Below, one piece after another: positions 1 through 6,739 of a DNA stretch of 7,024 nt (position 1 is its first letter; each line of letters begins with the position of its first letter). The DNA is taken from NCBI GenBank assembly GCA_003488105.1, contig DNMS01000375.1, forward strand, positions 1 through 7,024, read 5' to 3'. A model generated the notes under the pieces. The model had not been told where the DNA came from. It did not search any database and saw only the letters and a program-made list of their open reading frames with translations. The translations under genes and the position numbers were made by a program. Origin of the DNA: Rhodospirillaceae bacterium. Its GTDB lineage: Bacteria; Pseudomonadota; Alphaproteobacteria; Rhodospirillales_A; Casp-alpha2.

Positions 1-1
1 C

Positions 2-115
2 GAAAGCCCCACGGGGCGGCTGCTGCGCGATGCCAAGCTGTATGAAATCGGCGCCGGCACGTCGGAAATCCGGCGCATGCTGATCGGCCGCGAACTGTTC
101 CAGGAGACGGCGTGA
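2..115 (+). CDS. liuA: Isovaleryl-CoA dehydrogenase, C-terminal end (5' part outside window)
   Basis: This is a partial gene: only the last 37 codons and the TGA stop are present. The readable tail contains [20 protein letters not shown] followed by IGRELF, which is the conserved C-terminal helix region of acyl-CoA dehydrogenases and matches most closely what I know of isovaleryl-CoA dehydrogenase. That flavoenzyme oxidises isovaleryl-CoA to 3-methylcrotonyl-CoA in leucine breakdown and passes electrons to electron-transferring flavoprotein. The catalytic glutamate lies upstream and cannot be checked. The stop codon overlaps the next start as TGATG, so the two genes are almost certainly co-transcribed and probably translationally coupled. 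The next two genes carry the following carboxylation and final cleavage steps, which is the main reason for choosing isovaleryl-CoA over another short-chain acyl-CoA substrate. Confidence 0.85.
   Translation, partial: ESPTGRLLRDAKLYEIGAGTSEIRRMLIGRELFQETA
102..106 (+). promoter_or_regulatory. Ribosome binding site for the carboxylase beta gene
   Basis: AGGAG lies inside the last codons of the dehydrogenase gene, 8 nt before ATG 115 and only 5 nt before GTG 112. It decides the start in favour of the ATG. Confidence 0.7.
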
Positions 116-1725
116 TGCCCAAGTTCGAATCCCAGGTCGCCACCAACACCCCGGCGTTCAAGAAGAACAAGGAACGCATGGACGGTCTGGTCCGCGCGCT
201 GGCGGAGACCCGCGCCACTGTGGAAAAAGGCGGCAGCGATCAGGCCCGCGACCGCCACCTTTCGCGCGGCAAGCTGCTGCCCCGCGACCGGGTGAAGGGC
301 TTGCTCGACCCGGGCTCCCCATTCCTCGAGGTCGGCCAGCTTGCGGCCTGGGAGATGTATGGCGGCGGCGTGCCGGGGGCCGGCATGATCGCCGGGGTCG
401 GCCGCGTGTCGGGCACGGATTGCATGATCGTGTGCAACGACGCCACGGTGAAGGGCGGAACGTACTACCCCATGACCGTGAAGAAGCACCTGCGGGCCCA
501 GGAAATCGCCATGGAGAACGGCCTGCCCTGCGTCTATCTGGTGGATTCCGGCGGCGCCAACCTGCCCAATCAGGATCAGGTATTTCCCGACCGCGACCAT
601 TTCGGGCGCATCTTCTTCAACCAGGCCAACATGTCGGCGGCCAACATCCCGCAGATCGCCGTGGTCATGGGGTCGTGCACGGCGGGCGGCGCTTACGTTC
701 CCGCCATGTGCGACGAAAGCGTCATCGTCAAGGGCCAGGGCACGATCTTTCTGGGCGGCCCCCCACTGGTGAAGGCCGCCACGGGCGAGGAAGTGACGGC
801 GGAAGATCTGGGCGGCGCCGACGTCCATTGCCGCAAGTCGGGCGTGGCCGACCATTACGCCAAAAACGACGGCCATGCGTTGGAGATCGCCCGCGCCGCC
901 GTGTCGCACCTGAACCGCGCGCCCGCGATGAACGGCGTGACCCTGGCGGCGCCGGAAGACCCCGCCTACGATCCCGAGGACATCAACGGCATCATCCCGG
1001 CCGACCCGCGCCTGCCCTACAACGTGCGCGAGGTCATCGCGCGGATCGTCGACGGCTCGCGGTTCGACGAGTTCAAACGCCTGTACGGCGAAACCGTGGT
1101 CTGCGCCTTCGCCCATATCGACGGCGTGCCCGTGGGCATCGTCGCCAACAACGGCATTCTGTTTTCCGCCTCGGCCCTGAAGGCGACCCATTTCATCGAA
1201 CTCTGCGACCAGCGGGGCATTCCCCTGGTGTTCCTGCAAAATATTTCCGGCTTCATCGTCGGCCGCCAGTTCGAGGCCGAGGGCATCACCAAGGACGGCG
1301 CCAAGATGGTCACCGCCGTGGCCACGGCGCGGGTGCCCAAGGTGACGCTGTTCATCGGCGCATCCTACGGCGGCGGCAACTACGGCATGTGCGGGCGGGC
1401 CTATTCGCCCCGCTTCCTGTGGACCTGGCCGAACTCCAAGATCGCCGTGATGGGCGGCGAACAGGCGGCGGGCGTGCTGGCGACGGTCAAGCGCGACGGG
1501 ATTGAGCGCGACGGCGGCGACTGGTCGGCGGAGGACGAAAAAGAATTCAAGGCCCCCATCATCGCCCAGTTCAACGAACAGGCCGACCCCCTCTACGCCA
1601 CCGCGCGGCTATGGGACGACGGCATCATAACCCCGGCGGAAACCCGCCGGGTGCTGGCCCATTCCCTGAAAATCGCCCTCAACCGCCCGACGCCGCCGGG
1701 CGGGTTCGGCATCTTCCGGATGTAG
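115..1725 (+). CDS. liuB: 3-methylcrotonyl-CoA carboxylase, carboxyltransferase (beta) subunit
   Basis: The 536-residue product has the usual full length of this family (also called MccB). The beta subunit moves CO2 from carboxybiotin on the alpha subunit to 3-methylcrotonyl-CoA, giving 3-methylglutaconyl-CoA, in the cytoplasm. It has the two-lobed crotonase-like carboxyltransferase architecture. The N-lobe includes [15 protein letters not shown] near residues 188-202 and the stretch [17 protein letters not shown] shortly after. The C-lobe includes [10 protein letters not shown] at residues 415-424. The glycine-rich segments form the oxyanion holes and CoA pocket in known members. ATG at 115 is chosen over GTG at 112 because AGGAG at 102-106 stands 8 nt upstream and the ATG overlaps the preceding TGA. 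Geranyl-CoA carboxylase beta is a close relative, but isovaleryl-CoA dehydrogenase and HMG-CoA lyase on either side favour the leucine pathway. The required biotin-bearing alpha subunit is not in the window. Confidence 0.95.
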   Translation: MPKFESQVATNTPAFKKNKERMDGLVRALAETRATVEKGGSDQARDRHLSRGKLLPRDRVKGLLDPGSPFLEVGQLAAWEMYGGGVPGAGMIAGVGRVSGTDCMIVCNDATVKGGTYYPMTVKKHLRAQEIAMENGLPCVYLVDSGGANLPNQDQVFPDRDHFGRIFFNQANMSAANIPQIAVVMGSCTAGGAYVPAMCDESVIVKGQGTIFLGGPPLVKAATGEEVTAEDLGGADVHCRKSGVADHYAKNDGHALEIARAAVSHLNRAPAMNGVTLAAPEDPAYDPEDINGIIPADPRLPYNVREVIARIVDGSRFDEFKRLYGETVVCAFAHIDGVPVGIVANNGILFSASALKATHFIELCDQRGIPLVFLQNISGFIVGRQFEAEGITKDGAKMVTAVATARVPKVTLFIGASYGGGNYGMCGRAYSPRFLWTWPNSKIAVMGGEQAAGVLATVKRDGIERDGGDWSAEDEKEFKAPIIAQFNEQADPLYATARLWDDGIITPAETRRVLAHSLKIALNRPTPPGGFGIFRM

Positions 1726-1729
1726 GCCC

Positions 1730-1734
1730 GAGGG
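1730..1734 (+). promoter_or_regulatory. Ribosome binding site for the HMG-CoA lyase gene
   Basis: GAGGG is centred in the short gap after the carboxylase stop and ends 10 nt before ATG 1745. The alternative TTG at 1736 is only 1 nt downstream of it, too close for initiation. Confidence 0.55.
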
Positions 1735-1744
1735 ATTGAGCACC

Positions 1745-2614
1745 ATGGCCGATACCGTCACCATCTACGAAGTCGGGCCGCGCGACGGCCTGCAGAACGA
1801 GAAGCGCCTGATCCCCGCCGCCGACAAGGTGCGGCTGATCGACCTGTTGGCCGAGGCCGGGTTCAAGAAGATCGAGGCGACCAGTTTCGTGTCCCCCAAA
1901 TGGGTGCCCCAGTTGGCCGACGCCGCCGAGGTCATGGCCGCGATCACCCGCAAACCCGGCGTGACCTATGCCGCCCTGACGCCCAACATGCGGGGTTATG
2001 AGGGTGCCCGGGCCGCGCGGGTCGACGAGGTTGCCGTGTTCGCCGCCGCGTCCGAAGCCTTCAGCCAGAAAAACATCAACTGTTCCATCGACGAAAGCCT
2101 GGAACGCTTCCGCCCCGTGGTCGGCGCGGCCAAGGCCGACGGCATCCCCGTGCGGGGGTATGTCTCCTGCGTCACCGACTGCCCCTATTCCGGCGCGGTG
2201 ACACCGGAAGCCGCCGCCCGCGTGACCGAGGCGTTGTTCGCCCTCGGCTGTTATGAGGTCTCCCTCGGCGACAGCATTGGCAAGGCCGCCCCCGAGGCCG
2301 TCGCCGCCATGCTGGACGCGGTGCTGAATATCGCCGATGCCGCCGATCTTGCCGGGCATTTCCACGACACCGGCGGCCGCGCGCTCGACAATATCGCGGT
2401 CAGCCTGGACAAGGGGCTCAGGACCTTCGATTCCTCCGTCGGCGGGCTGGGCGGCTGTCCCTATGCGCCCGGGGCCAAGGGAAACGTGGCGACGGGACGC
2501 GTGGTCGATTACCTGGACCGCGCCGGTTTCGCCACCGGCATTGACCGGGCCGGCCTGACCGCCGCCGAAGCCTTTGTCGCGGGCCTTGCCTTGGGGGAAG
2601 AAAATCGCGGGTAA
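1745..2614 (+). CDS. liuE: Hydroxymethylglutaryl-CoA lyase
   Basis: The 289-residue protein cleaves 3-hydroxy-3-methylglutaryl-CoA to acetyl-CoA and acetoacetate, the last step of leucine degradation. It is also called MvaB or HMGCL and is a DRE-TIM metallolyase. Seen in the sequence: GPRDGLQNE at residues 11-19 (R13 and D14), E44, HFHDT at 205-209, and GGCPYAPGAKGN ending at N247 with C238. By my recall of human numbering (R41, D42, E72, H233, H235, C266, N275) all seven fall at a constant offset of 28, so metal ligands, catalytic Arg and loop Cys are all kept. The order within a TIM barrel is normal and the length is typical of bacterial members. ATG 1745 is preferred to TTG 1736 because the GAGGG Shine-Dalgarno element is about 10 nt before the ATG but touches the TTG. 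It follows the carboxylase beta gene by 19 nt, so they share an operon. Confidence 0.95.
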   Translation: MADTVTIYEVGPRDGLQNEKRLIPAADKVRLIDLLAEAGFKKIEATSFVSPKWVPQLADAAEVMAAITRKPGVTYAALTPNMRGYEGARAARVDEVAVFAAASEAFSQKNINCSIDESLERFRPVVGAAKADGIPVRGYVSCVTDCPYSGAVTPEAAARVTEALFALGCYEVSLGDSIGKAAPEAVAAMLDAVLNIADAADLAGHFHDTGGRALDNIAVSLDKGLRTFDSSVGGLGGCPYAPGAKGNVATGRVVDYLDRAGFATGIDRAGLTAAEAFVAGLALGEENRG

Positions 2615-2675
2615 CCCCCCGAACATGCGGATATGCTGGACCCAAGCCGGATCCCGGTATATGCGATTAATAACT

Positions 2676-2715
2676 GGCCCGGAACGGGCCGCCGACCCGC
2701 GCAGAAGAACGCGGG
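2676..2715 (+). terminator. Two tandem GC-rich hairpins, possible terminator or leader structure
   Basis: Two perfect inverted repeats lie back to back: GGCCCG-GAA-CGGGCC (2676-2690) and CCCGCG-8 nt-CGCGGG (2696-2715). Each has a 6-bp all-GC stem. They sit 62 nt after the HMG-CoA lyase stop and 12 nt before the next ATG. Neither is followed by a T-run, so a classical intrinsic terminator is not shown. They could end the leucine operon in a GC-rich host, act as an RNA 3' end stabiliser, or fold in the leader of the kinase gene, since the second stem is close to its ribosome binding site. Confidence 0.4.
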
Positions 2716-2723
2716 CGCTCTTG

Positions 2724-2728
2724 AAGGA
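2724..2728 (+). promoter_or_regulatory. Shine-Dalgarno AAGGA that argues for a TTG start in the first kinase
   Basis: AAGGA overlaps the A of ATG 2728, so it cannot serve that codon in the usual way. It is 8 nt before the in-frame TTG at 2737. No other purine-rich element lies at a useful distance upstream of the ATG, where GC-rich hairpin sequence is found. Confidence 0.4.
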
Positions 2729-4101
2729 TGGCGCTGTTGAACAACCGCCAACTGTTCGCGTTGTACGGAGCAACCCTGGCCGCCGTGTTCGGGCTCGCAT
2801 TCCTATGGGAGTTTACGGTTGCGGGTGATGCCGCCGAGACGCTCGCCCATGGATCGCCGCATCCGGAACGCATCGATCGCTGGGAACATGTCCTGACGGC
2901 CACCGTCTTCGCCGCCGTCGCCATGTTCGTGCCGGCCGGGATCATCGGCTGGATCCTCAAAAAACAACAGGCGACCGAAGAAGCCTACCGCCGCAGCGAA
3001 GGCACCTTGCGCGCCTTCATCGATCATGCCCCGGCGCTGGTCGCGCTCAAGCATGCGGACGGACGCTATCTTCTGATGAACAAACAATACACGACCCAGT
3101 TTGGCCTAGACCCTGCCAAGGCCGAGGGTCTGGATGCCAGCAACGTGTTCCCGAAAGATCTGGCCCGGATATTCCGGGACCAGGAATGCCGGGCCGTGGA
3201 AACGCGGCAGGAGGTGAGCGAAGAACATGTCATCCCCCATGAGGACGGCGACCATGTCCACCTCTGCACCAAGTTTCCGGTCATCGGCGAAGACGGCACA
3301 ATCGTCGGCATCGGCACCTTTTCCACGGACATCACGGAACAGAAGGCGACGGAACGGCGCATCAACGATGCCCTAATGGACGCCGAACAGGCCAACCGGG
3401 CAAAGTCGGAATTCCTCGCCAACATGAGCCACGAATTGCGCACGCCGCTGAATTCGATCATCGGGTTTTCGCAAGTCATGTCGTTGGGCAAGGATTTTGG
3501 GATTTCTGCGGACAAGCATCTGGAATATGCCCGCGATATCCAGCGCTCGGCCGAACACCTGCTGCAACTCATCAACGATCTGTTGGACCTGTCCAAGATC
3601 GAAGCCGGTCAGATCACCCTGAACGAGGGCGAAATCGACCTGCAGGAGACCCTCGAACAGGCCTGCCACATGCTCAAGACCGAGGCCGAAGCCAAAGCCT
3701 TGACCCTGACCTGCGCCTGCGAAGCCGGGATCCCGAGGCTGTTCGCTGATACCCGCTATGTCATGCAGGTGGTCCTGAACCTGCTGTCGAACGCCGTGAA
3801 ATTTAATGTTCCGGGCGGACGGGTCGATGTCGCCGCAGGTATCGAGGATGACGGTCGGATCGCCGTCGGTTTCACCGATACGGGCATCGGCATCGCGGCC
3901 GAGGACATCCCCCTGGTTCTGGAACCGTTCGGGCAGGCCGGCACATCGTCGGACCGCAGCCATATCGGCACTGGCTTGGGCCTGTCCGTCTCCAAACAAC
4001 TGGTCGAACTGCACGGCGGCAGCCTGACCCTGATCAGCGCGCCGGGCGAGGGTACGACCGTGACCGTCCGCTTTCCGGCCGACCGCGCGGTCCACGCATG
4101 A
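2728..4101 (+). CDS. Membrane-anchored PAS sensor histidine kinase
   Basis: The 457-residue protein has hydrophobic segments at about 9-32 and 55-77, separated by a loop of only some 22 residues. A PAS domain follows at about 88-206, ending in a TDITEQK-type PAC junction. The kinase core comes next: H-box MSHELRTP with phosphoacceptor H235, N-box LLSNAVKF with N355, G1 box DTGIGI starting at D384, F-box EPFGQ, and G2 box GTGLGL at 414-419. All catalytic motifs are intact, so it should autophosphorylate. It carries no receiver domain, and no response regulator gene is adjacent. The very short external loop suggests that the signal is read by the cytoplasmic PAS or within the membrane; no ligand can be assigned. 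The start is uncertain: ATG 2728 overlaps its only good Shine-Dalgarno (AAGGA, 2724-2728), whereas TTG 2737 has that element 8 nt upstream and would give a 454-residue protein. Confidence 0.9.
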   Translation: MALLNNRQLFALYGATLAAVFGLAFLWEFTVAGDAAETLAHGSPHPERIDRWEHVLTATVFAAVAMFVPAGIIGWILKKQQATEEAYRRSEGTLRAFIDHAPALVALKHADGRYLLMNKQYTTQFGLDPAKAEGLDASNVFPKDLARIFRDQECRAVETRQEVSEEHVIPHEDGDHVHLCTKFPVIGEDGTIVGIGTFSTDITEQKATERRINDALMDAEQANRAKSEFLANMSHELRTPLNSIIGFSQVMSLGKDFGISADKHLEYARDIQRSAEHLLQLINDLLDLSKIEAGQITLNEGEIDLQETLEQACHMLKTEAEAKALTLTCACEAGIPRLFADTRYVMQVVLNLLSNAVKFNVPGGRVDVAAGIEDDGRIAVGFTDTGIGIAAEDIPLVLEPFGQAGTSSDRSHIGTGLGLSVSKQLVELHGGSLTLISAPGEGTTVTVRFPADRAVHA

Positions 4102-4140
4102 TCCCGCAATCATCTCTGAAATCCGCGAGTCAGCCGCAAA

Positions 4141-4150
4141 GGTTGCAACC
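4141..4150 (+). repeat. Perfect 10-bp palindrome between the kinase genes
   Basis: GGTTGCAACC is self-complementary and lies in the 103-nt gap between the two kinases. A further CAACC follows directly at 4151-4155, so the first half can alternatively pair as a 5-bp stem with a 5-nt loop. No T-run follows. It may be an operator half-site arrangement or chance. No convincing -35/-10 pair was found in this gap. Confidence 0.25.
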
Positions 4151-4204
4151 CAACCGACAAATGTGGGAGTCTTCGTCTAGGGGAGAATCAAGCCGGACCA
4201 CCTG

Positions 4205-5701
4205 ATGCTGGAGTATTTCGCACCAATTTCCTATTGGGTGGTGACCGCTTTATGGCTGGTCATCCTCATTCTTTACGTGGTCAAGCTGCGTCAGTCCAAA
4301 TTGGCGGGCGGCGGCATTGCGGTGTTGTTGGTCATCTTGTCGATCGATGCCTTCCGCACGGTGCTTGAAAACGTCTATTTCGGCACCTTCCACAATTCGC
4401 GATTGGGCCTGCTGCCGGCAAGCTGGGCCGAAATCCTTGGCGATCCATCGTTATTGCTGTTCCCCAAGGGCGTGAATATCGCCGCCGGGGTGCTGGTCTT
4501 GGTGCTTTTGATCCGCCACTGGCTGCCCCGGGAATTGCGTGAGGGCGAGGAGCTTCGCCGCAAGGATGCGGTGTTGCGCAGCGTGTTCGACAACGCCGCC
4601 GTGGGCATGGTCCTGCACGCGGCCGACGGATCGACCCGCGAACGCGTCAACGACGCCTTCTGTAACCTTGTCGGATATTCGCAGGCCGACCTGCTCGACA
4701 ATCCCTACGAGGCCCTGACCCACCCCGACGACCTGTTGCGCAGCCTGGAACTGCGCCGGCGCCTCGCCGACGACGAGGTCGAGGTCATCAGCATGGAAAA
4801 ACGCTACATGCACAAGGACGGCCACGTGGTCTGGGGCAGCGTGTCGTCGTCAATCATCCGCGGTGACGACGGCGAAGTTCTTAACTATGTCTCGTTCATC
4901 CAGGACATCTCGGCACGCAAGGCCGCCGAACAATCACTGCGCGAGGCAACGGAAAGCGCCATCGAGGCCAACCGGGCCAAGTCCCAGTTCCTGGCGACCA
5001 TGAGCCACGAATTCCGCACCCCACTCAACGCGATCCTGGGGTTCAGCCAGCTTCTCGGCAACGAAATTTTCGGACCGCTCGGCGATAAGCGATACAAGGG
5101 TTATGCCGACAACATCCGCGATTCCGGTGAACTGATGCTGGCGCTGGTCAACGACGTGCTCGATATCTCGACCATCGAAGCGGGCAAACGGTTGTTGATC
5201 ATGGAGCCGGTCAATCTGCGCGTCGTGATCGAGGACTGCGTGGGAACCTTTGCCACCATGGCCGAAGACAAGGCCATCACCGTCGAGGTCAACATCGCGC
5301 AGGACATCCCGACGCTGACCGCCGACCGCCGCGCGGTGGTGCAGATCGCACTCAATCTCTTGTCCAACGCCATCAAGTTCACGAATCCCAACGGCCGCGT
5401 GACCGTCAGCGTGATGCAGACCGGCAACGCCCTGTCGTTCATGGTCAAGGACACGGGTGTCGGCATTCCTGAAAATGCGCTTGGGACGGTCACCGAACCT
5501 TTCACTCGCAGCCATTCCAACCCGCATCTGTCACAGACCGGCACCGGGCTGGGCCTGTCCATCGTCAAATCCCTGACCGAGGCCCATGGCGGCACGCTGA
5601 TCATCGACAGCACACCGGGCGAAGGCACGTTGGTCACGGCGCGGTTTCCGCTGAATCCGGACGGCGATGACCAGCCGCCGCTGCGCGCCGTTTCCGCCTG
5701 A
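4205..5701 (+). CDS. PAS sensor histidine kinase with three-helix membrane input module
   Basis: The 498-residue protein begins with three hydrophobic segments at about 9-28, 36-48 and 87-104. Between the second and third is a conserved-looking stretch with DAFRTVLENVYFG (residues 48-60) and GLLP. A canonical PAS/PAC domain covers about 122-240. The kinase core has the H-box MSHEFRTP with H268, N-box LLSNAIKF with N388, G1 box DTGVGI from D416, and G2 box GTGLGL at 446-451, so it appears catalytically competent. The FGPLG...YKGYADNI segment after the H-box resembles DHp domains of the alphaproteobacterial PleC/DivJ/PdhS type (recalled resemblance, not searched). There is no receiver domain and no neighbouring response regulator. 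ATG 4205 is the only reasonable start that keeps the first helix. Its purine-rich element AGGGGAG (4179-4185) is 19 nt away, unusually far, so translation may be weak. It lies 103 nt after the first kinase and may or may not be co-transcribed. Confidence 0.9.
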   Translation: MLEYFAPISYWVVTALWLVILILYVVKLRQSKLAGGGIAVLLVILSIDAFRTVLENVYFGTFHNSRLGLLPASWAEILGDPSLLLFPKGVNIAAGVLVLVLLIRHWLPRELREGEELRRKDAVLRSVFDNAAVGMVLHAADGSTRERVNDAFCNLVGYSQADLLDNPYEALTHPDDLLRSLELRRRLADDEVEVISMEKRYMHKDGHVVWGSVSSSIIRGDDGEVLNYVSFIQDISARKAAEQSLREATESAIEANRAKSQFLATMSHEFRTPLNAILGFSQLLGNEIFGPLGDKRYKGYADNIRDSGELMLALVNDVLDISTIEAGKRLLIMEPVNLRVVIEDCVGTFATMAEDKAITVEVNIAQDIPTLTADRRAVVQIALNLLSNAIKFTNPNGRVTVSVMQTGNALSFMVKDTGVGIPENALGTVTEPFTRSHSNPHLSQTGTGLGLSIVKSLTEAHGGTLIIDSTPGEGTLVTARFPLNPDGDDQPPLRAVSA

Positions 5702-5724
5702 ACGCCGGCCTCCACCCCCCATCC

Positions 5725-5752
5725 TTGACCTCCGGGCGTGAACCGTTAGGCT
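5725..5752 (+). promoter_or_regulatory. Possible sigma-70-type promoter before the binding-protein gene
   Basis: TTGACC at 5725-5730 matches five of six -35 consensus bases and is preceded by C, as is common in alphaproteobacteria. After a 16-bp spacer comes TAGGCT at 5747-5752, a weak -10 match (three of six). It is 52 nt before the ATG of the binding protein in a 103-nt gap that otherwise shows nothing, so a separate transcription unit starting here is plausible. Confidence 0.4.
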
Positions 5753-5792
5753 GCTGGGCCAACGAGATCAATCATCCGAATTCCAGTCCCTA

Positions 5793-5801
5793 AAGGGGGA
5801 G
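5793..5801 (+). promoter_or_regulatory. Strong ribosome binding site for the binding-protein gene
   Basis: The purine run AAGGGGGAG ends 3 nt before ATG 5805. The AAGG part is about 8 nt away, so pairing with 16S rRNA is possible at a normal distance. It is the strongest such element among the genes after base 2700 and fixes the start without a leader peptide: no in-frame start upstream is better placed. Confidence 0.6.
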
Positions 5802-5804
5802 ACA

Positions 5805-6695
5805 ATGGCCAAAATCAATATCCAATTCACCCTGTTTTCGGCGTTCTATTCGCCGCTCATTTCCACCATGTCGGGCGGCTTCCTCAAGGCCGAAGGTCTT
5901 GAGCCGAACTGGTCCGTGTCACCGCCGGGCAAGTCGGCAATCGACGCCCTGCTCGACGGTTCGGCCGATGTGGTGCAATCGGCGCTGTCCCAGGGTTTCA
6001 CCACGCTCGGTAAGGGCGAGACGCCCAAGGTCAAGCATTTCGCTCAGATCAACGAAATGGACGGCTTCTTCGTCACCGGGCGCGCGCCTGATCCCGATTT
6101 CACCTGGAAAAAGCTCGAAGGGGCCGACCTTGTCTGTTTCGGCGGCGGGCAGCCGCGCGCCATGTTCATGTACGCCTGTCACAAGGCGGGCATCGATTTC
6201 TCAAAAATCAACCTGATCACCCCGGGTGGCGCCGCCGACATCGATAAGGCCTTCCGCGACGGCCTCGGCGACTATGTGCAGCAGCAGGGTCCGTTCCCGC
6301 AGCAGTTGGAAAAGGACGGCATCGGCCATGTCGTCGCCCAGGTCGGTCCGCAGATCGGCCCCAACGGATTCTCCAGCCTGTGTGCGACGCCGGAATGGCT
6401 GACGACGGACATGGCCAAGGCCTTCATGCGCGCTTACAAGAAAACCCGTGTCTACATGAACGAGACCCCGGCCATCGAGATCGCCAAGGCGGAAAGCTCC
6501 TACTTCCCAGACATCGACGAGGACGTTCTGGCCGACTGCATCGCGACCTATCAGAAACTCGGCTGCTGGACGCCTCATGTCGAGATCACCAAGGAAGCCT
6601 ACGCCGTGACCCAGGACGTGTTCGAGCACTTCGGCACGCTGAAGGAACGCTATCCCTACGAGGCCGTGTGCTGCCTGCCGCCCGAGACCGATTGA
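5805..6695 (+). CDS. NMT1/THI5-like substrate-binding-protein fold, no signal peptide
   Basis: The 296-residue protein resembles the periplasmic-binding-protein superfamily that includes SsuA, ThiY and yeast THI5/NMT1. It has a beta-strand start (INIQFTLFSAFYSPLIS), then GGFLKAEGLEP at 24-34 followed by a strand, and DALLDGSADVVQSALSQG at 47-64, the usual layout of domain 1. A GGGQPRAMFMYACHKAGID segment (113-131) begins the second lobe. Unlike transporter-linked members it starts directly with MAKINIQF and has no hydrophobic leader or lipobox. It also has seven cysteines (111, 125, 193, 245, 254, 289, 290), including a C-terminal CC. Both features suggest a cytoplasmic protein. No permease or ATPase gene is nearby. 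It could be a cytosolic enzyme of the THI5 kind or a ligand sensor. The yeast CCCFC motif is not present, and no substrate can be named. AAAGGGGGAG just before ATG 5805 is a strong ribosome binding site. Confidence 0.75.
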   Translation: MAKINIQFTLFSAFYSPLISTMSGGFLKAEGLEPNWSVSPPGKSAIDALLDGSADVVQSALSQGFTTLGKGETPKVKHFAQINEMDGFFVTGRAPDPDFTWKKLEGADLVCFGGGQPRAMFMYACHKAGIDFSKINLITPGGAADIDKAFRDGLGDYVQQQGPFPQQLEKDGIGHVVAQVGPQIGPNGFSSLCATPEWLTTDMAKAFMRAYKKTRVYMNETPAIEIAKAESSYFPDIDEDVLADCIATYQKLGCWTPHVEITKEAYAVTQDVFEHFGTLKERYPYEAVCCLPPETD

Positions 6696-6726
6696 GAATA
6701 GCCGACCAACCACCGCAACCAGGGCT

Positions 6727-6731
6727 GGGAG
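6727..6731 (+). promoter_or_regulatory. Ribosome binding site for the glutathione S-transferase gene
   Basis: GGGAG with an 8-nt spacer to ATG 6740. It supports this start for a gene whose 3' end is missing. Confidence 0.6.
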
Positions 6732-6739
6732 ACGACGCC

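Noticed and set aside
420..1505. Long + strand open frame of 361 codons inside the carboxylase beta gene
   Set aside because: It is an arginine-, glycine- and proline-rich translation of the wrong frame of a GC-rich gene whose real frame has full family motifs.
2637..2663. TGGACC ... TATATG as a promoter for the first kinase
   Set aside because: The spacer is only 15 bp and both boxes match four of six bases, which is too weak to list as a feature.
1679..2800. Long - strand open frame of 373 codons opposite HMG-CoA lyase
   Set aside because: It is low-complexity, Gly/His/Asp-rich antisense of a gene with all catalytic residues identified, and is typical of high-GC shadows.
2574..2828. Small + strand open frame of 84 codons bridging the lyase end and the first kinase start
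   Set aside because: It overlaps both real genes out of frame, has no ribosome binding site, and has Arg/Pro-rich wrong-frame composition.
3373..4113. - strand open frame of 246 codons opposite the first kinase core
   Set aside because: Antisense shadow: the + strand encodes intact H, N, G1 and G2 boxes over the same bases.
5702..5739. ACGCC ... GGCGT pairing after the second kinase as a terminator
   Set aside because: A 5-bp stem with a loop of about 28 nt and no T-run is not a credible terminator.
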